Shown: positions 41,942 to 51,285 of the stretch, piece after piece
Position numbering within the stretch: position 1 is the stretch's first letter
Layout of the letters: every line of letters begins with the position of its first letter
Source of the DNA: an uncultured Dehalococcoidia bacterium
Lineage (GTDB): Bacteria > Chloroflexota > Dehalococcoidia > Lucifugimonadales > JAAXIE01
Direction: 5' to 3'
DNA length: 64,000 nucleotides
Assembly: GCA_951813255.1 (NCBI GenBank)
Contig: OX638353.1
Coordinates: forward strand, 2,539,501-2,603,500
Notes under the pieces: generated by a model
Seen by the model: the letters and a program-made list of their open reading frames with translations, nothing else
Told to the model about the DNA's origin: nothing
Database searches by the model: none
Position numbers and translations under genes: made by a program

Positions 41942-44900
41942 ATGCCCAACGTCACCCTCATCACAGGCGGGCCTGGCTCCGGTAAGACGGAAGCCCTTGT
42001 GGGGCAGTTGGCTGGCCTGTATAGCGATAATCCCTTTGGGACGGCTGTGGCGCTGGTGCCAACGGTGCGTCACGGGGACCAGTTCCGACGGCGTCTCGTA
42101 GAGCGATGCGGTGTGGCCTTAGGGCTCCGAGTGGAGACTATCAGCCAGTTTAGCCTTGGGTTGGTTTCGGGCGCGTGGATGCGCTCCTACGCACTGGTCA
42201 ACGAGCTTCTGACCCGCACCATCAGGTCACAAGTCGAGTCGGGCCCGGCGGTCTACTTCCGGCCGATCTCAGGAACGAAGGGGCTCTCGAACCTTGTTCG
42301 GAGCGCCGTGGCCGACCTACTATCCGAAGTGATCACTCCTCAAGCCCTGTCTGAGGCCTCAAGCATAGCAGGGTCGGACAGCTTGGTAGCCTTGAGTGCC
42401 ATATATTCCGCCTACGCCGATGATCTTGAGCAGCGTGAGTGGGTACACCCAGCGCAAATTGGCCTGACCGCAGCTAGGGTCGTGAGGGCTGACGCTGAGC
42501 TGTCTGCGGTTATCGTGCTGGACGGCTTCCACCTCTTCCGCGGCGCGGAACTGGTCTTGTTGCAGGCTTTGGCGGAGCGGGCGGATATCACCATCAGCCT
42601 TGACCCATACGCCAGTGCGCGTTCAGCCCATGACTACCAGCGTCTGTTACGCCTGTTCCCCAACGTGGAGGTGTTGGACCTCGAGAGAGGCGCGAATGGC
42701 GCATCTTCGAACGTCCTAGCGAGAGACGCTACTGATCGGGAGGGGCAGCTCAGGCTCTTGCCCGAGGCGGACTCGCCGGAACCTCGAGGTCATGGACCCG
42801 ATGATTCTCGGGCTGTCATAGCGCGTGAGACCTCCGACCGCGGGGGGCAGTTGAGACTGTTTCCCGACACGGAGCCTGTCGAAACTCAGGGCCACCGGAC
42901 AAACGATCCTCCGACCGTCATCGCCGGTGAAGCCGCCGACCGCGAAGGGCAGTTGCGGGCCATGGCGCGACAAATCAAGCAGCGACTTACTGAGCAACCG
43001 ACCCTGCGGCCGTCGGATTGCGCCGTTTCGTTCCGCCAGGCATCACCATACCTCGGACTGGCCCGCCAGATTTTCGCTGAATACAACCTGCCCCTTGATC
43101 CTGCAGCGGGAGAGCGTCTCAACTCACGCCCCTTGGGTGTGTGGTTGCGCCGGCTGCTGCACCTAGAGGAAGACGGTTGGCGAGTGCGGGACGTAGCGGC
43201 CGTGTTGTCCAGTGGTTTTGTCGACCTTCGCCAGTGGAACCTCTATCCCGAAGACGTGGCCAGGTTTAACAAGCATTCACGGGAGAACCACATCTGGTCG
43301 GGAGACGAGGCCATTCGCCGGGCATTGGATGGCCTCCGTATCGAGTCGGAAAAGGAAGATTCCTCGGAGGAGCAGTCAGAGGCCAAGCGACGGACCTCGG
43401 CTGGAATGTCCGCTGCCCTCGATGCCCTGCAGGGGTTGCTGGAGCAACCTGCCGCGACCACGGGCGAGCACGCCCGGAGTTTAGAAGAAGCATTGTTCGG
43501 CGCCAAATCTTTGCTCAGTGCGTCCTCCCGGGAGAATCCAGGCGTAGATGTGGAGATGGACGCGCTACGCGGTTACCTGCGGGACTTGGCGGCGACCCAT
43601 GAGGCACTGGGAGGCGACCCTGAGGAGTTCGTTTCATTCCGGGCACGTGTGGAGGCCAAGCTGGATGCACCTTCCGTGGTGATACGTGAGGCTGGCGGAG
43701 TACTGATGGCCCCCATGCACACGCTCCATGGCTTGCGTTTCGACTTTGTGGCGGTGGGCGGGCTGATCGCAGGGGAGTTCCCCGCGCCGCGAACCTCGGC
43801 CGGACTATTGAGCACCTCTGCCAGAAACGCTCTTAATGCAGCAGGCTTGGGAATTCCTCCCGAAGCCCGACTGACGGAGGACGAACTCTGGGAATCGGTG
43901 TCTACGAGGGCCGATCGCACCCTTGCCCTGTGGAAGACTCGACTCGACGACCGGGGACGTCCAGCCTCTGAGTCCTACTACTTTCAGTCGGAGGCTTCGC
44001 AGGAGACCATTGAAGCGCGGGCGCCTCTGCCGGAACGCACCAGTTCACGCCGGGAACTGGCCATCGCATGCACTCAGCAGTGGGCGAGCCAAGGCCGGCT
44101 TCGCCCCCTTGGGGAGGGTGCATGGCCAGTAGTGCGCCTAGCAGCCAATGTTGAAAGTCGCCGACGCTCCTTCAGTCACGGCGGATTGCATGAAGGTCGG
44201 CTCTCTGCAGGACAGGTCCCGTGGCTTACCGAAGCCGATGCGAAGTGGAGCGCCAGCAGGCTTGAGTCCTACAGGACGTGCTCGTTCCAATTCTTCGGCA
44301 ACTACGGGTTGCGCCTGCGAGAACTGGAACAAGAGATGGACGGGGCGGATTCCGCCACTCGGGGTACCGTCATTCACGAAGTGCTGGGTGACGCGCTTGA
44401 GTCCCTTATTGAACGAGGGGAACCGCTGACACCCACCACGGTGCCAGAAGCCTTGGTCCGCCTTCGCGCGAACGGGCGGGAGATATGGAACAGCGCACCC
44501 ACCCGGCATGGCTTCGGCCGTGCTGCCCTTTGGCGTGTTGATGCCGACCAGACTCTTCCCCAACTGGAAGCTCTGCTGTGGAAAGAGGCCGAGCACAGCC
44601 AGAAATTGGGCATCAACCTTATCATCGGGGCCGAAAAGGACATCGTCGCCTCGCTGCCATTGGACCCGCCCTTGCAGGTAGTCGCCAAGATTGACCGTCT
44701 CGATGCAGGAGACGACTTAGTGGTGATCGTCGACTACAAATCGGGGCGGCCGATAAGTGAGACTGAAGTCTTGGACGGCCGCCGGGTCCAGTTGCAGCTC
44801 TATGGGTACTTGGGACGGGAGGAAGTACAAGCCAACAGGGTCATCGCCCGCTACGCTTGGGTGAGGCCCAACATCAAGTGGTGGGAGCTCGATTCGTCGA

Positions 44901-45076
44901 ATGACAAGGGTGCTGCCGCATTGAACGACATCGTAGAGGTGGCGGGCGGAGTGCGCGATGCTGTAGACTCCGGCGATTTCCGTGTCAACCCTCAAGTTCC
45001 TGCCTGCCCCCACTATTGTGGCATGCGTCATATCTGCAGGGTGAACCAGTTCAGTCGATGGAAAACCTGGGACTGA
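41942..45076 (+). CDS. addB: AddB/RexB-like helicase-nuclease subunit
   Basis: The protein has 1044 residues. It begins with Walker A GGPGSGKT (8-15). The C-terminal nuclease domain has a PD-(D/E)XK core (IDRLDAGDDLVVIVDYKSGR, then QLQLYGY) framed by Cys in SYRTCSFQFFGNYG and CPHYCGMRHIC, the four-Cys iron-sulfur staple of AddB. It works with AddA to resect double-strand breaks. Residues 257 to about 335 hold an internal tandem duplication. TAGAAT at 41930-41935 ends six bases before the ATG, and no Shine-Dalgarno site is seen, so the mRNA may be leaderless. Confidence 0.88.
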   Translation: MPNVTLITGGPGSGKTEALVGQLAGLYSDNPFGTAVALVPTVRHGDQFRRRLVERCGVALGLRVETISQFSLGLVSGAWMRSYALVNELLTRTIRSQVESGPAVYFRPISGTKGLSNLVRSAVADLLSEVITPQALSEASSIAGSDSLVALSAIYSAYADDLEQREWVHPAQIGLTAARVVRADAELSAVIVLDGFHLFRGAELVLLQALAERADITISLDPYASARSAHDYQRLLRLFPNVEVLDLERGANGASSNVLARDATDREGQLRLLPEADSPEPRGHGPDDSRAVIARETSDRGGQLRLFPDTEPVETQGHRTNDPPTVIAGEAADREGQLRAMARQIKQRLTEQPTLRPSDCAVSFRQASPYLGLARQIFAEYNLPLDPAAGERLNSRPLGVWLRRLLHLEEDGWRVRDVAAVLSSGFVDLRQWNLYPEDVARFNKHSRENHIWSGDEAIRRALDGLRIESEKEDSSEEQSEAKRRTSAGMSAALDALQGLLEQPAATTGEHARSLEEALFGAKSLLSASSRENPGVDVEMDALRGYLRDLAATHEALGGDPEEFVSFRARVEAKLDAPSVVIREAGGVLMAPMHTLHGLRFDFVAVGGLIAGEFPAPRTSAGLLSTSARNALNAAGLGIPPEARLTEDELWESVSTRADRTLALWKTRLDDRGRPASESYYFQSEASQETIEARAPLPERTSSRRELAIACTQQWASQGRLRPLGEGAWPVVRLAANVESRRRSFSHGGLHEGRLSAGQVPWLTEADAKWSASRLESYRTCSFQFFGNYGLRLRELEQEMDGADSATRGTVIHEVLGDALESLIERGEPLTPTTVPEALVRLRANGREIWNSAPTRHGFGRAALWRVDADQTLPQLEALLWKEAEHSQKLGINLIIGAEKDIVASLPLDPPLQVVAKIDRLDAGDDLVVIVDYKSGRPISETEVLDGRRVQLQLYGYLGREEVQANRVIARYAWVRPNIKWWELDSSNDKGAAALNDIVEVAGGVRDAVDSGDFRVNPQVPACPHYCGMRHICRVNQFSRWKTWD
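42710..42930 (+). repeat. 102-bp tandem repeat coding a duplicated 34-residue segment
   Basis: Two full units (42710-42811 and 42812-42913) and part of a third encode xVxARxxxDRxGQLRL followed by a Pro/Glu/His-rich stretch. The units are diverged in DNA but keep frame. The segment falls in an otherwise helical region between helicase-like and middle domains. Confidence 0.8.
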
Positions 45077-48000
45077 CGACCGAACAGGCCGCCATCGTTG
45101 CCGAACGTGGCCGCGACATGCTGGTCACTGCGGGCGCTGGCAGCGGCAAGACTCGCGTGCTGGTGGAGCGCTATGTCTCGCTGCTCCAAGAACACCGGGT
45201 CTCGGAGGTTGCCGCTGTCACCTTCACCGACGCGGCTGCCATGGAGATGCGGGAACGGGTGCGTCGCGAGTTGCTCACCCGCCCCGAACTGGCGCACCAC
45301 CGGGCCGACATCGACGAAGCCGTTATCGGCACCATCCATTCCCTTTGCTACATGATTCTGCGTGAGCACTCTGTCGAAGCCTCTATCGACCCATCCGCCC
45401 GTATCCTTGCGGAAGACGAGGCAGAGTTCGAAAGGTCTCAAGCCTGCATTGACGCCTTAGAAGAGGCCGCCGATGCCAACGACCAGCGTGCCTTGGCATT
45501 GCAGGAACTCAGCGTCTACCACGCGACCCTCAACCTCCCCCTGATGGTGGGACGCCGCGATGAGGTGGAGTCCGGGTTCCGGGCAATGTTCGGTGACAGA
45601 GCAGATAGCAGTGATAGCGTAGAGAGTTGTCGCGAACACATCAGGGGCCTGCTGGACGGCATGATAGCCGTCGCAGTGGAAGAACTGAGACCACAGCTCG
45701 CGGATGACGTGAAGTGGCTGCGGGATGCCTACACTGGTCCGGGCCAAGACGCGCTATCCGGGAACATGCACGATTCCCTGGAGGTCTTGGGCGATCCCTG
45801 CGAAGGCGGTTGGTCGGACTTGTTGGACCGTTTGCAACGGGCCGGGGCCAAAATCGGCTTAAGGGGAGGAAGCGCTAAGAACTGGGCCGTCGACCTCGAA
45901 GCGGTCAAGGGCATCATGCGCGGTATTCGAGATACCGCAAACCATGTGGGTTCCTTCCCTTGCTGGAACGAACATGATGAGACTGCCCTCGAAGTATTGG
46001 TGTCGCTCCGGTCCTTATTCAATGAGGCCTGTCGGAGGTATCGCGACCGTAAGCGGGAACTGGCAGCCCTCGATTACCTAGACCTAGAGATCGAGGCAAC
46101 GCGGTTGCTGCGTGACCACCCTCTCGTCGCCGCTTCTTACCGCGCGCGCTTTCGCCATCTCATGGTGGACGAGTTGCAGGACACCAATCCAGCGCAGATT
46201 GAGCTGCTTGGGTTATTGGCCCGTGGAGCGGAGGCCAATTCAACCGGCCCTGAGCGCTTTTTCGTAGGCGACGTGAAGCAGGCGATATATCGCTTCCGTG
46301 GCGGCGATGTGCGGAACTTCATCCGTCTGCACCGCGAGATTGAGTCCGTGGGAGGGACTATTCGCGCGTTGGGCCAGTCTTTCCGTGCCCACGACACGTT
46401 GGTGGAGACGCTGAATATCCTCTTTGACGCAGTGTTCAAGGACCCTCAGGCAGAGTTCGAGGCCCCCATGCAGTCCATGACGGGTCGTGGTTCCAATGCC
46501 CCGCGGTCTCCCCACTTCGTGCTGATGCCCGTTTCAACCGAGAAGGCGGAAGGGTCCGACGCCAAGGACCCTGAGCGTCGAAAAGTGGAGGCAGACGCGG
46601 TGGCGAAGGAGGTAGACCGGCTGTTGAGGGACGAGATTCCAGTTTGGGACCGCGATGCGAAACAACTGCGCCCCGCCCGGCCCTCAGACGTGGCGGTGCT
46701 ACTACGCAGGCTGACCAACGCCCATACTTTCGAGCAAGCCTTGGAGAGCTACGGAGTCCCTTACCGGACTCCTTCCGGGCTGGGGTTCTTCACCCGGCAA
46801 GAGGTCCTCGACCTGACGAACGTCTTGGGTTGGCTGGCCGAACCCGACGACAATATTGCCTTGGTGGGGGCCCTTCGGTCGCCCCTCTTCATGATCGACG
46901 ACGAGACGCTGCTGGCCCTGCGCCCAGCCAGACACAATACCCTGCAAACCCTAGCCAATCCGCCGGATACCGTGCTCGGAGAAGCTCGGTCTATGTGCAT
47001 CCGCGCCTCCGAGGTGTTAAGTGAACTGCGCGGCCAAGTCCCATTCGCAGCTCCCGATGCGTTGCTGGAGCAGGCCTTGGTGTTGACGGGTTTCGAGGCA
47101 GCTTGGGCCCCTTTGCAGGGAGGCGATCAGGCTCTAGCCAATATAAGGAAGTTTGCCGGCTTGGCCCGCACCCTGAACGACCATTCGCTGGATGAGTTCG
47201 TCTCCTATGTGCGACGTCGGCGCGACGAACTTGAGACCCGCGAAGGACAGGCAGTGCTGGATGACTCGAATGCCGTGCGTCTGCTCACGGTCCATGGGGC
47301 CAAGGGCTTGGAGTTCCCCATCGTATTCGTGCCCGAAGCCCATGTTTTGCCGCCTCGTAGCTACGAGTCCGTGCGATGGCGCAGCGGTGAGGGTGTGTCC
47401 CTCACTCTCAATCCGACGATAGAGGAGAGCGCAAACCGTCGGCGCCCCGGCTTCTATGCCTACTTGATGGACCAAGACCAAGCGGAAGACTCCGCCGAAC
47501 ACAAGCGGCTTTTCTACGTAGCAGCGACCCGTGCCGGTGACCTACTTTACATAAGCGGCGACAGCTCCGAGAAAGATGGCGCCTGGTTTACCGCAGCTCA
47601 ACTTGCCCTCGGAATATCGCCGTTGGATGGCGTGGAAATTCGCCCACCTCTGCCGGTCGACCCCAAGGCCATCGCCCGACGTGCGCCGCCCAGTCCGCTG
47701 AAGGTCCCCGATGAACGTGATGAAGAAGACTTCATGCCCCCACTGGTAGCCCGCCCGCGGGTAATCCCACTACGCTCTAGCACACCGGTGACGGCTCTAC
47801 AAGCCCCCATCTCCGTCAATACTTATGGCCGACATGGAGATGGCATGGGCCTAGTGCGAGGCAGCTTGGCCCACAAGGCGATTGAAGTCTGGTTCACCAG
47901 TGAAACGCGTCCATCGGTCGAAGAGTTGGTAAGAACGCTGGTCAGCCCCTTGAGTGAGGAGGCAACTGTACAGGTAGTGCGGGAAGTCAGTGCTATGCTG

Positions 48001-48426
48001 GATTTGCTGGACACCAGCTCCCTGGCTGACATCTTGCGCGATGTCAACACGCGGGCCTACTTCGAACTCCCCTTTTCTTGGGACTGGGAGGGTGTGCCGG
48101 TGCACGGGACTATCGATCTGGCATACGAGACTGCCGGGGTATGGCATGTACTGGACTTCAAGACTGATGACTTGAGAGGCAGGACTCTGGCCGAGGCCGG
48201 CGAACCTTACCTTCCGCAGTTGGCTCTGTATGCCTCCGCCCTGCAGAAGGCCACCGGTCAACAGCCTGTGACCAGCCTTCTATTCCTACGCACCGGAGAG
48301 ACGTACACGCCCGCTGCAGACGACCTGCACCTCGCACTGGACACCACCCGGCAGAGGGTGGATGCTGGCCAAATGCTTGAGCCAGAGATACCCTCCACTT
48401 TCGATGAATTGGAGGAGTCCAACTAG
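45058..48426 (+). CDS. addA: AddA-like UvrD-family helicase-nuclease
   Basis: The protein has 1122 residues from ATG 45058, overlapping addB by 19 bases. Helicase motifs: GAGSGKT (26-32), VTFTDAAAMEMRERVRREL (Ia), VDELQDTNPAQ (II), FVGDVKQAIYRFRGGD (III), LTVHGAKGLEFPIVFVPEAH (V) and RLFYVAATRAGDLLYI (VI). The C-terminal nuclease has GTIDLAYETAGVWHVLDFKTDD and QLALYASAL. With AddB it makes a RecBCD-type complex that loads recombinase onto broken DNA. Both nuclease domains look intact, unlike forms where one is lost. Chi-like regulation cannot be judged. Confidence 0.92.
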   Translation: MENLGLTTEQAAIVAERGRDMLVTAGAGSGKTRVLVERYVSLLQEHRVSEVAAVTFTDAAAMEMRERVRRELLTRPELAHHRADIDEAVIGTIHSLCYMILREHSVEASIDPSARILAEDEAEFERSQACIDALEEAADANDQRALALQELSVYHATLNLPLMVGRRDEVESGFRAMFGDRADSSDSVESCREHIRGLLDGMIAVAVEELRPQLADDVKWLRDAYTGPGQDALSGNMHDSLEVLGDPCEGGWSDLLDRLQRAGAKIGLRGGSAKNWAVDLEAVKGIMRGIRDTANHVGSFPCWNEHDETALEVLVSLRSLFNEACRRYRDRKRELAALDYLDLEIEATRLLRDHPLVAASYRARFRHLMVDELQDTNPAQIELLGLLARGAEANSTGPERFFVGDVKQAIYRFRGGDVRNFIRLHREIESVGGTIRALGQSFRAHDTLVETLNILFDAVFKDPQAEFEAPMQSMTGRGSNAPRSPHFVLMPVSTEKAEGSDAKDPERRKVEADAVAKEVDRLLRDEIPVWDRDAKQLRPARPSDVAVLLRRLTNAHTFEQALESYGVPYRTPSGLGFFTRQEVLDLTNVLGWLAEPDDNIALVGALRSPLFMIDDETLLALRPARHNTLQTLANPPDTVLGEARSMCIRASEVLSELRGQVPFAAPDALLEQALVLTGFEAAWAPLQGGDQALANIRKFAGLARTLNDHSLDEFVSYVRRRRDELETREGQAVLDDSNAVRLLTVHGAKGLEFPIVFVPEAHVLPPRSYESVRWRSGEGVSLTLNPTIEESANRRRPGFYAYLMDQDQAEDSAEHKRLFYVAATRAGDLLYISGDSSEKDGAWFTAAQLALGISPLDGVEIRPPLPVDPKAIARRAPPSPLKVPDERDEEDFMPPLVARPRVIPLRSSTPVTALQAPISVNTYGRHGDGMGLVRGSLAHKAIEVWFTSETRPSVEELVRTLVSPLSEEATVQVVREVSAMLDLLDTSSLADILRDVNTRAYFELPFSWDWEGVPVHGTIDLAYETAGVWHVLDFKTDDLRGRTLAEAGEPYLPQLALYASALQKATGQQPVTSLLFLRTGETYTPAADDLHLALDTTRQRVDAGQMLEPEIPSTFDELEESN

Positions 48427-48565
48427 GCACAAATCCCCTAGGCCAAGCCACTTGACAATCGCCCTGCCATTATCAGAAAGTATTACATCGGTATCGGATG
48501 GCTAGACGAAGGCTTTCTGCTACTGTTTAATTCCTTTGAGGCAAGAAAAGCGTAGGAGGGAGCCA

Positions 48566-48790
48566 ATGCTCAAACACGATATCCACGAATGCGACACCCA
48601 CGAGCATCATGCCGACGAGCCGGGACATGTCCACGACCCCCACGAGTGCGACACCCATGAGCATCATGCCGACGAGCATGCCCACGATACCCACGAGTGT
48701 GACACCCACTGCCATCATGCCGATGAGCCGGGACACGTCCACGACATTCACGAGTGCGACACCCACGAGCACCACGCCCACGCCCACTAG
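48566..48790 (+). CDS. His/Cys-rich metal-binding peptide
   Basis: The protein has 74 residues. ATG 48566 follows AGGAGGGAG. It contains 25 His and 5 Cys and consists of four diverged copies of a unit with the core HECDTHxHH, joined by ADEPGHVHD or similar linkers. There is no signal peptide, membrane helix or recognised domain. Such composition points to binding of zinc, nickel, cobalt or copper in the cytoplasm, as a store or donor. The next gene, facing it, is a CDF metal exporter whose N terminus is also His/Asp-rich. Two hairpins separate them. I know of no named family with this repeat. Confidence 0.7.
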   Translation: MLKHDIHECDTHEHHADEPGHVHDPHECDTHEHHADEHAHDTHECDTHCHHADEPGHVHDIHECDTHEHHAHAH

Positions 48791-48822
48791 ACGACTGTAC
48801 TCGTAGAGAACTCAGTAAATTT

Positions 48823-48847
48823 GAGGCCCCCGTAGTACGGGGGCCTC
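48823..48847 (+). terminator. Hairpin after the His-rich gene
   Basis: A 12-bp stem (GAGGCCCCCGTA and its complement around a single G) lies 33 bases past the stop and is followed by ATTCTGT. The T-run is weak, so termination may depend on the second hairpin at 48875. Confidence 0.55.
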
Positions 48848-48874
48848 ATTCTGTATGGTGGTGAACTTCCATCC

Positions 48875-48904
48875 GGGCACGCTCGTGGGCGTGCCCTTCT
48901 TTAT
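48875..48904 (+). terminator. Intrinsic terminator between the convergent metal genes
   Basis: An 8-bp stem GGGCACGC/GCGTGCCC with a six-base loop is followed by TTCTTTAT. It reads as a terminator on the plus strand and reaches the stop codon of the CDF gene on the other strand. Confidence 0.65.
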
Positions 48905-50088
48905 ATGAACACGAACCGCTTGGGTTTATTCGCCTCCCTCACGATGGCCGCCAAGTGGTCAACATGGTGGTTTTCGGTGCAATCCGCTACCGACTGCTCC
49001 AACTGCACGGTCACATGCGCTATCCCGTGGTTGTTCCGCGCAACGGCACATATGCGGTCAAGCATTTCCTCTCGGCTCCCCTGATAAGAAGGATCCATCA
49101 GCACATGAGCGGTGAAGGCCTCATTACCCGACGTTATCGTCCACACATGGACGTCGTGGATGAGGGTTACTCCCTCGACTTCCTCGATGTCGCTGCAAAG
49201 CTTGAGCACGTCGATATGAGCGGGAGCCCCTTCCAGCAGCACATGAAAGATAGTACCCGTTAGCTTGCGGGTGTTAAACAGGATGAGCACTGCGATGACC
49301 ACACTCAGGATGGGGTCGGCAATATTCCAGCCGAATGCCATGATGAGGGCCGCCGAAATGATGACAGCCACGGACCCGAGAAGGTCAGCCATCACGTGCT
49401 GAAAGGCGCCTTCCACGTTCATGCTTTCGCCCGAGGAGCGGTGCAGTATCCAAGCAGCAGCTAGGTTAACGCCGAACCCACCGATACCCACTAGCAGAAC
49501 GGGGAGCCCAACTACTTCTACACCCTCCTCGGTGAAAGCACGGTGGTAAGCCTCATAGCAAATCCAAGCCACTACGAGCCACAGGAACAGAACATTGGCC
49601 AGCGCTGCGATGACTTCTGTCCGTTGAAAGCCGAAGGTCCGCTCGGGAGAGGCATCCTTCTGGGCAATCCAAATGGCCACCAAGGCCATAACAATGGCAG
49701 CGGCGTCGGTCAACATGTGCCCGGCGTCGGCCAAGAGGGCCAAGCTACCTGACAGCACCCCGCCCACCACCTCGGCCACCATGTAGCCGGTGATCAGGAC
49801 CAACGCTAAAAACAGGCTGCGTTTACTGGCGCTCCGGAAGTCGTGGGCATGGTCGTGGTGACCGTGCCCGTGGTGGTCATGGCCCGCATGGTCATCATGA
49901 TCATGGCCAGCGTGAGCATCGTGGTCATGGCCAGCGTGAGCGTCATGATCATGTTCCGCGTGCGCATCGTGGTCGTGGCCCGCATGGGTATCGTGGTCTT
50001 GTTCCCCATGGTCGTGCCCGGCATGCGCGTCATGGTCGTGGGCATCATGATCGTGAGCTTGGTGAGTTTCTGGGTCATGCTCTCTCAT
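48901..50088 (-). CDS. czcD: CDF-family divalent metal cation exporter with His-rich N terminus
   Basis: The protein has 395 residues. ATG 50088 follows GGAGGG. Residues 3-83 are a repeated HDHDAHAGHDHD tract, followed by six membrane helices. HMLTD in helix II and HVMAD in helix V are the HxxxD zinc sites of the CzcD/ZitB branch. The C-terminal cytoplasmic domain (LEGAPAHIDVLKLCSDIEEV, IHDVHVWTITSGNEAFTAHV) is the usual ferredoxin-like dimer part. It exports zinc or a similar ion against protons. The His-rich peptide gene downstream is likely to be functionally linked. The specific metal cannot be read off. Confidence 0.92.
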   Translation of the reverse strand: MREHDPETHQAHDHDAHDHDAHAGHDHGEQDHDTHAGHDHDAHAEHDHDAHAGHDHDAHAGHDHDDHAGHDHHGHGHHDHAHDFRSASKRSLFLALVLITGYMVAEVVGGVLSGSLALLADAGHMLTDAAAIVMALVAIWIAQKDASPERTFGFQRTEVIAALANVLFLWLVVAWICYEAYHRAFTEEGVEVVGLPVLLVGIGGFGVNLAAAWILHRSSGESMNVEGAFQHVMADLLGSVAVIISAALIMAFGWNIADPILSVVIAVLILFNTRKLTGTIFHVLLEGAPAHIDVLKLCSDIEEVEGVTLIHDVHVWTITSGNEAFTAHVLMDPSYQGSREEMLDRICAVARNNHGIAHVTVQLEQSVADCTENHHVDHLAAIVREANKPKRFVFI

Positions 50089-50781
50089 GCAGCGCCCTCC
50101 GGTTGAAGACGGTCATTATACCCCAACATGCATCGGCTACCAACAGAGTCTAAGGCGTTACTATTCCTCATACAAGGGCCGGGCAGTTGGGATTTCCTCA
50201 CGGGGACGCACTAGATAAGTCCAATGCATGCTGGGCGAAGCCTTAGTCCTCGTTCTCAAGCCACATGCGCTTGATACGACCCGCCAGGGTGCCTTTGACA
50301 TCGGTTCCAAGGTTCTAGTAGCGCGAACGGGTGCTGCGGCGCAAGGACCAGCACGGGCTCTCGGGCGTGGACTGCTATTCCCACGAGGAGGACCGCAACC
50401 TGAGAATCGGCAACCGCACCTCCTACGAGAACCCGGACCAGGAGGTTGAGCCCTCGGGTCAAGTGGTCGTGGCCGTGGATGCCTGGGCCAGGGAACTGGC
50501 CCACAACACCCTGTCCGGTTTCACGCCGACGACTTTCTGCACTCCCGACGCCAGTGCACCCCCCAGCGGTGGAACTGTGGTCCTCCCGGGACCTGGTGTC
50601 CGACCCATCGGGCCATCCCCCGGTCAGCAGGCCGGAGAGCCTGGAACTGTGGCTCCTGCAGAACCCCGACGTAGCCGCCATCGACGGCAGGCTGACTCAC
50701 CGGCTGTTCCTGGTCGTCTGCCAGTTCCCGGCAATGTGCGCCTCCTAGCCCACCGAGGTTGTCGGCGGCAACTCCGGGGAC
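50089..50781. other. Decayed tract upstream of a kinase fragment
   Basis: No intact gene is seen. From about 50330 the DNA is GC-rich, and several plus-strand frames are open in turn, as expected of a frameshifted gene. A stretch reading GVDCYSHEEDRNLRIGN looks protein-like but is not recognised. Confidence 0.5.
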
Positions 50782-51102
50782 ATGGGAAACGTCGTCGGCA
50801 ACGCCCTGAATTGCACCGGGGCCGGTGGTCACGTGAAGGTCAAGGCGACAGCGAATAGAGGCCAAGTATTGGCCATTTCCATCGCCGATGACGGGATCGG
50901 CATGGACCCCGCAGACCTTCCCAACATCTTCTACCGCTTCTACCGCACCGGCCAGTCGCGCGGCCTAGGATCCGGCGGAACCGGCCTGGGACTGGCCATC
51001 ACCCGCGCCATTGTCGACGTGCATGGCGGCACGGTCAACGTTAAGAGCGCTGGGCATGGAATGGGCTCCACCGTGACCATTCGCCTGTCCCTGAATGGGT
51101 GA
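50782..51102 (+). pseudogene. Histidine-kinase ATPase-domain fragment
   Basis: These 106 residues are only the end of a sensor kinase: an N box VVGNALNCT, G1 box ADDGIGMDPADLPNIFYRFY, and G2 box GGTGLGLAITRAIVDVHGG. The dimerisation/phosphoacceptor helix and any sensor are missing in this frame; upstream frames are broken. The GC level is like that of the intact hybrid kinase at 51286-53670, which converges on it. It is probably a remnant of a transferred two-component gene, though a stand-alone ATPase-domain peptide cannot be excluded. Confidence 0.7.
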
Positions 51103-51285
51103 GCACTGTCATCCTGGTCAGTGAACCCCGCCGGTAAAACGGCAAGTGGTATGCTGGCGCGAGTTGTAATGCACCCGTGCCCGGCCGCCGGATACGGCGA
51201 ACGAGGCGAGCACAGGTGCGGCGCAGATTTGGCGTGTGTCGAGAACTCGACACTCTGGACACTTTGCCCACGATCAGACGGCCCA

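Noticed and set aside
48452..48486. TTGACA as promoter of the His-rich gene
   Set aside because: No -10 box at 16-18 bases; the nearest candidates are 13 or 23 bases away.
48527..48787. Minus-strand frame coding a Val/Met-rich hydrophobic protein
   Set aside because: It is the antisense of the His-rich gene, has no ribosome site, and its composition follows from the repeat on the other strand.
49843..50106. Plus-strand hydrophobic frame opposite the CDF His tract
   Set aside because: It is an antisense artefact of CAT/GAC-rich codons and has no ribosome site.
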